A stretch of DNA of 18,943 bases from Methylococcaceae bacterium. GTDB taxonomy: Bacteria; Pseudomonadota; Gammaproteobacteria; Methylococcales; Methylomonadaceae. The notes below the pieces were generated by a model, which saw only the letters and a list, made by a program, of their open reading frames with translations, was not told where the DNA came from and did no database searches. Location of the stretch: positions 1 to 18,943 of the forward strand of contig SXIZ01000031.1 of NCBI GenBank assembly GCA_005779525.1. The letters run 5' to 3'. This document shows, one piece after another, positions 8,281 to 15,606 of the stretch (the stretch's first letter is position 1; every line of letters starts with the position of its first letter). The position numbers were made by a program, and so were the translations under genes.

Positions 8281-8308
8281 CAGGGCAGAATGCTAGCATT
8301 CTGCCCTG
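8281..8308. terminator. 28-bp perfect palindrome, bidirectional terminator candidate
   Basis: CAGGGCAGAATGC-TA-GCATTCTGCCCTG is a perfect palindrome between the convergent 48-aa gene and the cytochrome c' gene (stops at 8267 and 8318). It would form a strong hairpin in either transcript. No clean U-tract follows immediately on either strand, so termination is inferred from position and stability. Confidence 0.6.
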
Positions 8309-8317
8309 GAGCATGTA

Positions 8318-8782
8318 TTACTCTTTTTTTACCCGAATCAAATCATGGCAAGATTTGCAGGTCTCAGTCACTTTACCAAAAGCTGTTTTAATCGTTGCCG
8401 CGTCCCCTGTGGCAGCCACTTTTGCTAATTCATTGGCAGCAATATTAAACGAGTTGGCAATGGTTTTGACTTCTTCTTTTTTCTGGAAGAATTCTGGTTT
8501 TAGGCGGCTTTCTTGCCAGCCTATGCCTTTGTCAGTGCCTTCACCATACAGTTCGCCCAAACCAGAGTTCGCTACTGCGGCAATCGCATTTGCAGCCGCG
8601 GCAACGTAATCTTTGTTAAAAGTTTCAGGACTGTCGACCACTTGTTTTTTGATTTTCGAAGTATTCCAGCTCAGGTAGGAATACGCTGATTGCCGCCAAC
8701 GAATTTGTTCTTCAATCGGACCTGCAAACGCCGCTGAAGCCGAGACTGTCAGCAAAAGTGCAAGGGTTATTTTTTTATTCAT
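8318..8782 (-). CDS. Cytochrome c' (class II cytochrome c)
   Basis: 154-residue periplasmic haem protein. Signal peptide residues 1-20 (MNKKITLALLLTVSASAAFA, cleavage before GP). The mature part is the four-helix cytochrome c' type, with an RxxAY motif in helix 1 (IRWRQSAY) and a single C-terminal haem motif CKSCH (142-146), the normal place for this family. Start: the ATG at 8782 has AGGA 9 nt upstream. A TTG two codons earlier lies only 3 nt from that AGGA, so it is rejected. Cytochromes c' bind NO or act in electron transfer. The gene follows the cytochrome b gene after 37 bp, which suggests one operon and a shared redox role. Confidence 0.92.
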   Translation of the reverse strand: MNKKITLALLLTVSASAAFAGPIEEQIRWRQSAYSYLSWNTSKIKKQVVDSPETFNKDYVAAAANAIAAVANSGLGELYGEGTDKGIGWQESRLKPEFFQKKEEVKTIANSFNIAANELAKVAATGDAATIKTAFGKVTETCKSCHDLIRVKKE

Positions 8783-8819
8783 CTTCAAGTTTCCTGTGTG
8801 TGGTTAAAGTTAAGGTTAA

Positions 8820-9548
8820 TTAAAAATCGGCATTGCTCGAAGTGCTTGGTTGTGGTGCCGCAGCTTGGGCCGGAAAGAATTTTTCTACACCGCCTGCAAC
8901 TCCCCAAGCAATTGTGCTGGATAACAGTAAAGAGATAATCAAGCGAAAAGCGCCCACACCATGAGTGTGCTGTTGTTGTGCGAGTTCAAAAGCAAGGCTA
9001 GTCGGGATATCTTTTTTGCCAGTGAGCATGGGTTTGACCAAGTTGGTTTTTTTCACCCAGCGGTAGAAAATAATCGCTAACAAATGCAGGACCACTAAGC
9101 CAAGCAAAACGTTAAACAATAAACTGTGCCAACCTGTGAGTTGGTCACTCAGACTTTTATTAATAAAGTGATAAAACGGACCTTCAAACGCAATATCATC
9201 GTTGGCAAACAGTCCGGTGCCAATTTGCACGGCCACCGCACTGAGTAATGCCAACACTGAGAAGGCGCCTAGAGGATTATGTCCCACACCTTGCCATTGG
9301 CCTCTGAGATAGGTGCGAACTCGACCAAAAGTCGGAAAAAAACTGCTAAAGCGTGCGTGCGTCGAGCCAATAAAGCCCCAGACAATACGGAATAACAATA
9401 ATCCCAAAATAAAAATGCCTAGACGGCCATGCCAATCCATCAGTTCGCCACCGAGTTTAGCGGTGACATAGGCTGCAATGACTGAAGCCGCCAACAGCCA
9501 ATGGAAGAGTCTTAAGGGTAAATCCCAAATATGTATTGTTGTTTTCAT
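8820..9548 (-). CDS. Cytochrome b561-family membrane protein
   Basis: 242-residue inner-membrane dihaem cytochrome b. It starts with the family motif IHIWDLPLRLFHW and has four core spans (about 14-34, 42-62, 94-114, 142-163). Candidate haem histidines are H16, H40, H141 and H155. The loop motif GHNPLGA (89-95) is typical of bacterial b561/hydrogenase-type cytochromes b. A fifth hydrophobic segment (about 200-220) and an Ala/Pro-rich end extend past the usual core. The family passes electrons between quinol and periplasmic carriers. Pairing with a cytochrome c' gene 37 bp downstream is seen in many proteobacteria. The start has a modest GAGA site (GAGAACTCGC-ATG). An inverted repeat at 9593-9614 could be its operator. 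Confidence 0.9.
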   Translation of the reverse strand: MKTTIHIWDLPLRLFHWLLAASVIAAYVTAKLGGELMDWHGRLGIFILGLLLFRIVWGFIGSTHARFSSFFPTFGRVRTYLRGQWQGVGHNPLGAFSVLALLSAVAVQIGTGLFANDDIAFEGPFYHFINKSLSDQLTGWHSLLFNVLLGLVVLHLLAIIFYRWVKKTNLVKPMLTGKKDIPTSLAFELAQQQHTHGVGAFRLIISLLLSSTIAWGVAGGVEKFFPAQAAAPQPSTSSNADF

Positions 9549-9592
9549 GCGAGTTCTCTAATAAAAACATTGTGTTACGCAGATTCTTTTTA

Positions 9593-9614
9593 CAGCATAG
9601 AAATAATCATGCTG
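9593..9614. promoter_or_regulatory. 22-bp inverted repeat upstream of the cytochrome b gene
   Basis: CAGCAT-N10-ATGCTG lies 45-66 bp upstream of the cytochrome b start codon, a usual place for a dimeric regulator site. No known regulator consensus was recognised; FNR (TTGAT-N4-ATCAA) does not fit. Confidence 0.4.
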
Positions 9615-9615
9615 A

Positions 9616-9855
9616 GTCGCTATCGCGACGTTTTTTTAATCGGGTTCTCGCACCCGAAAGCGAAATACTTTCTTTTGCTCCGCCAAAAGAAAGTATTCAA
9701 AGAAAAGGCGGCCCGGTTACCGCTAATGTCTTGCGCTCCTCGTATTTATCGGGGGGTGGCAAAAGGGGCGTCCTGCCCCTTTGCCACCGTGCGACTTCCT
9801 TGCCGCACCCCTTCGGACTATTCCCGATAAATACTGCGGTGCTCGACGCGGTAAA
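9616..9855. repeat. Structured non-coding repeat element (dispersed-repeat type)
   Basis: A dense set of perfect inverted repeats in a gap between genes. GTCGC-N4-GCGAC is followed by a T-run (9616-9637). TCGGGT-N6-ACCCGA lies at 9640-9657. AATACTTTCTTTTG with its complement lies at 9664-9677 and 9684-9697 (14 bp, 6-nt loop). An outer 12-bp stem, GTATTTATCGGG with its complement (9742-9753 and 9823-9834), closes two inner hairpins: GGTGGC..GGGGC with GCCCC..GCCACC (9755-9788, one bulged A) and GTGCG with CGCAC (9789-9808). From memory, very similar sequences (CAAAAGAAAGTA.CCAAAGAAAAGGCG...) are scattered in many beta- and gammaproteobacterial genomes, so this is probably one copy of a dispersed element. 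The small reading frames across it are not credible genes. Confidence 0.65.
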
Positions 9856-10085
9856 CGGGATAAAAAAAACGTTACTGCGTAAAGTGAGTAAAAAAGCAAG
9901 TTGCAATCCTTTGCAGCCTGCCAAATCATCCATGCCTATAAATTAAAGTACGCCTCGGTGCTAACCGCCTTTGATTACCTCTACCCAGAGACTTGATCAC
10001 GTCGAAAGCGACTAGCCCAGAGAAATACTGCCGATTTATTTCCTTTATGCTCGTTGATAAGCGTTGTACCTGTCGCCAAACCGCG
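9856..10085. other. Intergenic stretch, no gene seen
   Basis: About 230 bp between the structured repeat and the end of the hydrolase gene. Reading frames here show no start with an RBS and no recognisable protein. It could be the flank of the structured element or decayed sequence. No terminator for the hydrolase gene was recognised. Confidence 0.4.
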
Positions 10086-10976
10086 TTATTTACGTAAATA
10101 CTGGTTAAAAAATGCGACTGTTCGCTCCCACGCCAACTTCGCCGCAGCCGCGTCATAGCGTGGTGTGGTATCGTTGTTAAAGCCATGTTGTACTCCAGGG
10201 TAAACATAGGCTTGATAATTCACTTTCGCCGCTTGTAATGCCGCTTCATAGGCTGGCCAGCCTGCATTAATACGCTCGTCTACGCCAGCATACTGCAGCA
10301 AGAGCGGGGCTTTAATGCTCGCGACTTCTTCGGCTTTGGGTTGGCCACCGTAAAATGGCACTGCGGCAGCTAAATCTGGGATCTTGGTAGCCAAAAAGTT
10401 AGCGATGCCACCCCCGAAGCAAAAACCCACGACGCCGACTTTGCCGTTGCCATCGGGCAGTTTTTTCAATTCATCCGCCGCTGCCAGGAAATCAGCCCGG
10501 GTTTTGTTTTGATCTAAATTTTTAAACAATTCGCGAGCTTTATCTTCGTCACCCGGGTAGCCGCCTAAAGGAAACAAGGCATCCGGGGCAAAAGCGATAA
10601 AGTTATCAAGTGCAAGTCGACGGGCAATATCTTCAATATGCGGATTTAAGCCCCGGTTTTCATGCACAACCAAAACAGTGGGTAATTTACCTTTAACTTC
10701 TGCGGGTTTGACGAGATAACCTCGTATTTTGCCGTAGCCTAGAGGGGAGGGGTATTCCACATAGGTCGCGCGGATACGCGCATCTTCGCGTCCGACTTGC
10801 TGGGCTTCAGCGAAGCGCGGGGTCAATGCGGCTAATAGGCCTTCAGCAGTAACTCCGGCGATCGCAAATTTCCCGGCCGAAGCTAAAAAATCTCTGCGCG
10901 AAATATCGCCATGGACATATTGATCAAATAACTGCAAGACACCTGGGTCAAAATCTTGTGCGGTTTTACGCGTCAT
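10086..10976 (-). CDS. Dienelactone-hydrolase-family protein, Tat-exported
   Basis: 296-residue alpha/beta hydrolase. Residues 26-31 are SRRDFL, a twin-arginine motif, followed by a weakly hydrophobic stretch ending near AEAQ (56-59), so export by the Tat system is likely. The enzyme part has the conserved HENRGLNPHI (105-114), the nucleophile motif GFCFGG with Cys186, Asp233 (GVDER) and His264 (QHGFNND), a full Cys-Asp-His triad as in dienelactone hydrolase. The N-terminal form FDQYVHGxxSRRDFL is typical of the exported subgroup (E. coli YghX-like), whose substrates are not established. The start has a good AGAGGT site. It is the last gene of the receptor/lactonase group, 165 bp after the SMP-30 gene. 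Hydrolysis of a lactone or ester in the periplasm is inferred. Confidence 0.88.
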   Translation of the reverse strand: MTRKTAQDFDPGVLQLFDQYVHGDISRRDFLASAGKFAIAGVTAEGLLAALTPRFAEAQQVGREDARIRATYVEYPSPLGYGKIRGYLVKPAEVKGKLPTVLVVHENRGLNPHIEDIARRLALDNFIAFAPDALFPLGGYPGDEDKARELFKNLDQNKTRADFLAAADELKKLPDGNGKVGVVGFCFGGGIANFLATKIPDLAAAVPFYGGQPKAEEVASIKAPLLLQYAGVDERINAGWPAYEAALQAAKVNYQAYVYPGVQHGFNNDTTPRYDAAAAKLAWERTVAFFNQYLRK

Positions 10977-11026
10977 CTGTTACCTCTTAAACTGTGTGTT
11001 ACTGCTGCGCGCGATCGCGGCCTGTG

Positions 11027-11124
11027 GGTCATCGCAGCGCATTGTCGGCTCATTCATCTCCTCTTATGTGTCATAGGAGGGATCTAAAAGGAGATGCAAA
11101 AACCGACAATGCGCTACGATGACC
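11027..11124. repeat. 98-bp nested inverted repeat between the lactonase and hydrolase genes
   Basis: The outer arms (11028-11048 and 11103-11123, 21 bp) pair with one mismatch, and the flanking G11027/C11124 also pair. Inside lies a second pair, CATCTCCT (11055-11062) with AGGAGATG (11089-11096). The whole could fold into one long hairpin in RNA of either strand. No U-tract follows on the minus strand and no target-site duplication was seen. It may be a transcript-processing or stabilising hairpin, or a MITE-like insertion. Confidence 0.6.
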
Positions 11125-11141
11125 GATGAATAAGGTTTCGC

Positions 11142-12110
11142 TTATTTAGCGCGTTCTTTAAAACCTTGAGCTAATAATGGAATGCGATACACCGAGCCGC
11201 GGCCTACAACATACAAGGTTTTTTTGTCATTACCTGCAAATGCTAGGTTTTGTGGTTTTTTTGGAATTTCAAATACGCCCAGAGCTTTGCCTGTTTTATC
11301 AAATACTTCGATACCTGCATTCGTGGCTACATACACCCGATCTTCATTGTCAATCGCTATGCCATCGGCACCGCTAGACCAGCCATCGTCTTCTTTTTTC
11401 CAGCCCGCTAATTTGGCAAAGTTACGTTTATTTGACACACTGCCATCGGCAGCAATGTCATACGCTAAAAGGTTTTCGCCCAAGGTATTAGCGACATACA
11501 AAGTTTTTTCATCTTTACTGAGTTGAATGCCATTTGGGCGTTCTATATCTGTCGCCAAGCGTTTTAATTCTTTAGTTGGCGAGATATAAAACAGCCCCGG
11601 ATGTGACGGTGGCGGATTAGGATTTTCTTTGGTAGCACGGGTGCCGCTGTCAGTAAAATACACACCGCCTGTTTTAGCTAAGACTAAGTCGTTCGGACGT
11701 TGAAAGGTCGTGCCTTCGAAGTTTTCAAACCAGACTGCTTGCTTGTCTGCCGGATAGACGATGCCAACTTGCGGTTTTAAGGTTTGTACCGCCAGAATTT
11801 CACCATTGCTATTAATAGCCAAACCATTGGCACCGTTGCTGTTTTCTAAAAAAGTAGAAATGCTTTTATCGGCGCCTACTTTGATAATCTTGTTGGCTTG
11901 AGTTTCAGTGAAGAGCAAACTCCCATCACTGTAGGCAATCGGACCTTCGGTACCTTTAAAGCCATCTTTGATTTCTTCAATAACGACACCGCCTGCAGAT
12001 ACACCGGGTATAGCCGGGGTGACGGGATCTTCGTCGGCAAAGGCTGCAGAACTTAACGCTAATATGCCAATGAGTGGCAATAATTTCGCGGGTGGAATGT
12101 TGCTTAACAT
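11142..12110 (-). CDS. Secreted SMP-30/gluconolactonase-like beta-propeller protein
   Basis: 322-residue protein with a signal peptide (LLPLIGILALSSAAFA, cleavage about 25/26). The rest has SMP-30/gluconolactonase/LRE features: GTEGPIAY (Glu55), RPNDLV (Asn140), RPNGI (Asn193) and GADGIAID (Asp249) provide the expected divalent-metal ligands, with repeated blades of the form GxLLFTET, GGVYFTD, LYVANT, RVYVAT. Members hydrolyse sugar lactones and other lactones or phosphotriesters. The substrate here cannot be told. The start is supported by GGAG 6 nt upstream. It lies 73 bp after the TonB-dependent receptor on the same strand, with a hairpin in between, which suggests co-transcription. Periplasmic location fits a role in processing a ligand brought in by the receptor (inference). 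Confidence 0.9.
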   Translation of the reverse strand: MLSNIPPAKLLPLIGILALSSAAFADEDPVTPAIPGVSAGGVVIEEIKDGFKGTEGPIAYSDGSLLFTETQANKIIKVGADKSISTFLENSNGANGLAINSNGEILAVQTLKPQVGIVYPADKQAVWFENFEGTTFQRPNDLVLAKTGGVYFTDSGTRATKENPNPPPSHPGLFYISPTKELKRLATDIERPNGIQLSKDEKTLYVANTLGENLLAYDIAADGSVSNKRNFAKLAGWKKEDDGWSSGADGIAIDNEDRVYVATNAGIEVFDKTGKALGVFEIPKKPQNLAFAGNDKKTLYVVGRGSVYRIPLLAQGFKERAK

Positions 12111-12139
12111 GGGTTACTCCGTAAGTTTATTGTGTTTGG

Positions 12140-12177
12140 GCGGAGGACGCTAAACGTAGCTACGCTAGGTCCTCCGC
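12140..12177. promoter_or_regulatory. Intercistronic hairpin after the receptor gene
   Basis: GCGGAGGAC (12140-12148) pairs with GTCCTCCGC (12169-12177). The inner CGTAGCTACG palindrome extends the stem with small bulges. It begins 6 bp past the receptor stop codon and has no U-tract on the minus strand. It is more likely an attenuator or 3'-end stabiliser than a full terminator, separating receptor and lactonase expression. Confidence 0.5.
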
Positions 12178-12183
12178 GATGCA

Positions 12184-14964
12184 TTAAAAATTGGTTCTAA
12201 AGTTCACGCCAAAGTAACGGGCATCACCTTGTACGGCAGAGGAGTTTGACGTGGCAGAGATACTGCCGGAGTTGGTGATGTAGCGGGTATCAAACAAGTT
12301 ACGCGCAATCAGACTCAGGTTGTATTTGCCGTTTAAGGTGGCGACGCCAATGCCGCCATCGGTAATGTGATAGGCCTCTTGTTTGCCGTAAATCGATAAA
12401 TCCGGGTTGTAGTTCGCGGCGGTACGATAACTGTCGGTTAAGAACACAATACCCTCCAAATTGAGGAAGCCTAAAGGTCTACGATAATCAGCGCCAAAGT
12501 TGGCGGTAAATAACGGCGCATTCGGAATGGTTTTGCCAGTAAAATCGCAGGGTTTAGACGAGTTGTTTTCGGGAGGGCACGGCGCATTGGCAAAATCGGT
12601 ATATACCGCATTATTAAATGAGCCATTGAGGAACACGTTCAAACCTTGATACGGGGTCGCGGAGGTTTCTAACTCCACGCCGCGCATTTCAATTTCGCCC
12701 ACGTTACCCGTGGTGGTGCGGTAACCCGAGGTCTGTGTTGGATCAATCGCCAATAATCTTGCTTGATAGTCTTTAACGATCGTGTCATACAAGTTCAGGT
12801 TAACGAACAATTTACGGTTAAACCATGCGGTTTTAACCCCTAACTCGAAGTCCAGCACTTGCTCAGGTTTGGCATTTTCGGCTTTACCATTGGCATCGAA
12901 CAGCGCTGCACCGGCTTTTTCACCCCCAGAGATAGAAAAGTAGCCCATCACGTCTTTAGTGAATTTATAACTGGGGTTCACTAACCAGTTTTCGGAATGC
13001 TCATCAAAGCCTTGACGTGGAATAGCGCCATATTGATTGCCCAAAACCCCACCGCTACTGCCGTTACCACGGATGGCGATGGCGTCATTAATGTCTTGAG
13101 CGGTCGCGCCTGGATAGTTGGCTTGCGTTAAAGCAGAGGTTGGGATAGTCGTGGTATACCATTTTTCAATCTTATTACTGCGATCTTCCCAGGTATGGCG
13201 TAAACCTAACGTTAACGTAGCTTTGTCGGTTAAATGTAAGTCAGTTTGACCAAAGGCTGACAAGCTGGTCACAGTAGGGTTAAAGGTGTTGTAAGTAATA
13301 ATGCCGTTCATGGAGTCACGTAATAACACCCGGCCAACGGCACTTTTATTTAAACGGCTGTATTGCGCATCACTGGCGTAAAACGCTCCGGCGTCCGCAC
13401 CATAGGCAGTTTGGCTCAATACATCATTATTCGTACGTAAACCTAAAGCGCCGACTTGGTAATCCATAAAACCAAACGCAGGTTTTTTGGAAGTTAAGCG
13501 AAACTCTTGTGACCATTGCCGAGCTTCCACTGTACCGCCAGCAATTTCTGAGATGGCATAGGGCGAACGATCACCGTCATTATGTGGTTCAAACAAACCA
13601 TAGCGGTAGGCACTGATCGAGGTCAGTTTATGTAAGGGTAGATCATAGTTAATCTCGGACGAGACCCCTTGTTGATCGCCGCGCGAGGGGCGGATGTCAT
13701 CAAATTGCACTTTACGCGCATCGCCAAAAATCGGCTGAAATTTTTGACCATTCACATTAAACCAGTCACGCGACAAACGTGAACTCCAGCTGGTACGGTT
13801 ACTGCCATCTAAGAATTTAGCTGGATCTGCAACCGCGTAATCCGCAATCTGGGTATTCGTCGCCGAAGCACGATCTACAATAATCCGCGCTGACAGCTTT
13901 TCAGTGGGGGTAAACAGTAATTGCAAGCGTCCGCCTAAACGATCGACTTCTTTTAAGTTTCCGATGGTTACCGGACCATCTTTGTTATCGACAAAGCCAT
14001 CGCGTCTATCGATATAAAAAGTGGCGCGATAAGCCAATAAACCATCTAGAATCGGACCTGAAGCAGAGGCTTTGCCTTGCAGCGCCCCGCGGCTACCGCC
14101 AAAACCTTCCATATAGTATTCAGGTTTCCAGGACGGTAGTTTGGTAACGATGTTTAATAAACCTAAGTTGGCATTTTTGCCTTGCAGCGTGCCTTGTGGG
14201 CCACGCAAAAATTCGATGTGGTCTAAGTCGACAAAGTTGGTATAAGCTGCTCCAGGCCAAATAATAGGGACGTTATCCACTTGGACGCCAACGCTCGGGT
14301 CACGCGCCTCATCGCTGGCATTTTTGCCTAAACCCCGAATCGCAATACTGGTCTGGCGAGAGTTACTGGCAGTGAACAGTACGTTCGGAACTTTTTGAGT
14401 GATCTCGGCGACTGAAACTATGTTATCGCGTTTGGTAATTTCACTCCCTACGACCGAGACGGGCAGTGGCACATCTTGCAGTTTTTCTTCTTTACGCCGG
14501 GAGTTCACCACCACTTCGCCTAGCGCTTTAGGGGCTTCTGAGCTGAAGGTTTCTTCAGCTTTCTGTGCAGGTGCCGCTGCAACTGCTTCGGCAGGGGTAG
14601 CCTCTGTAGCCTCGGCTTGGGGAGCCGCTCCTCCTTGAGCATTGGCATTATCGATGGCACTTTTGAGCTGGGCGTTTTCACGTTTACTATTGGCTAATTC
14701 TTGGCGTAAGCGCGCGACTTCGTCTGCTAATATGCTGGCATCTGAAGGACCAGATGCGCTTTTTTTTGTTTTTGTTGTATGTTTTGTTGCTGCGTAACTG
14801 TAATCCGGGGCAATCAAAAAAGCACCTGCCACCATCATGGCTGCACTGTTGAGGGCGATCCGCACAGATTTAGATGTTTCTGTCGGTGCCAGATTGACCG
14901 GGGTATTACGTTCTGGCAGGGCTTTTTTGCTGAGGGCCTGCCTAGGTTTACGTTCAATATTCAT
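12184..14964 (-). CDS. TonB-dependent outer-membrane receptor with N-terminal coiled coil
   Basis: 926-residue receptor. The start is fixed by AGGA 6-7 nt before the ATG and gives an unusually long signal sequence: a basic N-region of about 35 residues, then a hydrophobic core (about 36-52) ending near YSYA (58). Next are a Lys/Thr linker, a coiled-coil segment (about 77-105, ILADEVARLRQEL..KRENAQLK) and an Ala/Glu/Pro-rich spacer. The plug starts at about 148 (LGEVVVNSRR) with the usual LQDVPLPVSVV, IRGLG, VDNVP and EFLRGPQGTLQGKN signatures. The rest is beta-barrel, ending GVNFRTNF with the terminal aromatic needed for barrel assembly. No STN signalling domain is seen. It imports a scarce ligand such as a metal chelate; the ligand is unknown. 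The next genes encode exported lactonase and hydrolase enzymes, and tonB-exbB-exbD lies just upstream. Confidence 0.93.
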   Translation of the reverse strand: MNIERKPRQALSKKALPERNTPVNLAPTETSKSVRIALNSAAMMVAGAFLIAPDYSYAATKHTTKTKKSASGPSDASILADEVARLRQELANSKRENAQLKSAIDNANAQGGAAPQAEATEATPAEAVAAAPAQKAEETFSSEAPKALGEVVVNSRRKEEKLQDVPLPVSVVGSEITKRDNIVSVAEITQKVPNVLFTASNSRQTSIAIRGLGKNASDEARDPSVGVQVDNVPIIWPGAAYTNFVDLDHIEFLRGPQGTLQGKNANLGLLNIVTKLPSWKPEYYMEGFGGSRGALQGKASASGPILDGLLAYRATFYIDRRDGFVDNKDGPVTIGNLKEVDRLGGRLQLLFTPTEKLSARIIVDRASATNTQIADYAVADPAKFLDGSNRTSWSSRLSRDWFNVNGQKFQPIFGDARKVQFDDIRPSRGDQQGVSSEINYDLPLHKLTSISAYRYGLFEPHNDGDRSPYAISEIAGGTVEARQWSQEFRLTSKKPAFGFMDYQVGALGLRTNNDVLSQTAYGADAGAFYASDAQYSRLNKSAVGRVLLRDSMNGIITYNTFNPTVTSLSAFGQTDLHLTDKATLTLGLRHTWEDRSNKIEKWYTTTIPTSALTQANYPGATAQDINDAIAIRGNGSSGGVLGNQYGAIPRQGFDEHSENWLVNPSYKFTKDVMGYFSISGGEKAGAALFDANGKAENAKPEQVLDFELGVKTAWFNRKLFVNLNLYDTIVKDYQARLLAIDPTQTSGYRTTTGNVGEIEMRGVELETSATPYQGLNVFLNGSFNNAVYTDFANAPCPPENNSSKPCDFTGKTIPNAPLFTANFGADYRRPLGFLNLEGIVFLTDSYRTAANYNPDLSIYGKQEAYHITDGGIGVATLNGKYNLSLIARNLFDTRYITNSGSISATSNSSAVQGDARYFGVNFRTNF

Positions 14965-15100
14965 AATTTTTCCTAAATTGCTTGCTTAAATTTACGTATT
15001 CGCCAGTTTTTAGGCAAAGTTTGCCTCTCCCGTCACATCGGGCGGCGTACTTTGCGGGTTTATTTAGCGGGATAACGAGATTCTGAGTTGCAGTATTTGG
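14965..15100 (-). promoter_or_regulatory. Leader and promoter region of the receptor gene
   Basis: About 135 bp between the exbD terminator and the receptor start must hold the receptor promoter. It contains an odd palindrome AGGCAAA-G-TTTGCCT (15012-15026) and a GC-rich CCCG..CGGG hairpin just upstream. These could be an operator or leader structure. No Fur box, sigma-54 box or known riboswitch consensus was recognised. Confidence 0.4.
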
Positions 15101-15149
15101 TAAAAAAGACCCTCTCCAAGCTCACCCACTAAGCACCAAGGGAGAGGGT
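15101..15149 (-). terminator. Terminator of the tonB-exbB-exbD operon
   Basis: On the minus strand, ACCCTCTCC (complement of 15141-15149) pairs with GGAGAGGGT (complement of 15109-15117) around a 23-nt loop, followed by CTTTTTTA (complement of 15101-15108). Stem plus U-run 41 bp after the exbD stop is a classic intrinsic terminator and separates the operon from the receptor gene. Confidence 0.85.
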
Positions 15150-15189
15150 TTAATAAAAACTTGCAATCACTTGCCGTAAAGGGCGCGCC

Positions 15190-15606
15190 TTAACTCCCTT
15201 TAGGCGCAGTTAATACGGATAATTTGCTAATGCCAGAGCGTTCAATGGCCGCCATCACTTTCGCCACTGTGCCGTACTGCACGGCATCATCAGCATTGAG
15301 GTTTAAGGCGATTTCAGGATCCGCTGCTTTACGATTTAACAGTTCTTGCTCAAAAGCTTCCAATGCAATCTCGTTTTTCTCGATAAACACTTTGCCCTTG
15401 GCATCCACACTGATATAAATTGCTTCTTTTTCTTCTGGAGGTGCAGTTTCAGCGGTTTTGGGTAAATTCACATGCACTGCTTGGGTCAAAAGCGGCGCAG
15501 TCACAATAAACACCACCAATAACACTAACATCACGTCCACTAAGGGGGTGACGTTGATTTCACCCATCACATCATCACCGCCATCATCTTGGGTTTTGAA
15601 AGCCAT
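15190..15606 (-). CDS. exbD: ExbD, TonB energy-transduction subunit
   Basis: 138-residue inner-membrane protein with one N-terminal span (about 20-40, VTPLVDVMLVLLVVFIVTAPLL) carrying the essential proton-path Asp at residue 24. The periplasmic C-terminal domain is the ExbD/TolR type (NLNADDAVQYGTVAKVMAAIERSGI). With ExbB it couples the proton gradient to TonB. It starts inside the exbB stop codon (TAATG overlap), so translation is coupled. It is ExbD rather than TolR by context: tonB and exbB are in the same operon and no tol genes are present. It is the last gene before the intrinsic terminator. Confidence 0.95.
   Translation of the reverse strand: MAFKTQDDGGDDVMGEINVTPLVDVMLVLLVVFIVTAPLLTQAVHVNLPKTAETAPPEEKEAIYISVDAKGKVFIEKNEIALEAFEQELLNRKAADPEIALNLNADDAVQYGTVAKVMAAIERSGISKLSVLTAPKGS

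Noticed and set aside
9531..9946. Overlapping reading frames of 68-136 codons on both strands across the structured repeat
   Set aside because: They lack RBS and protein-like composition and run through long perfect inverted repeats, so they are by-products of the repeat.
11010..11019. CGCGATCGCG palindrome resembling the cyanobacterial HIP1 octamer
   Set aside because: A single occurrence in a GC-rich spot; not an iterated palindrome here.
14965..15100. Cobalamin or other known riboswitch before the receptor
   Set aside because: The conserved cores (for example the B12 box) are not present; kept only as an unclassified structured leader.
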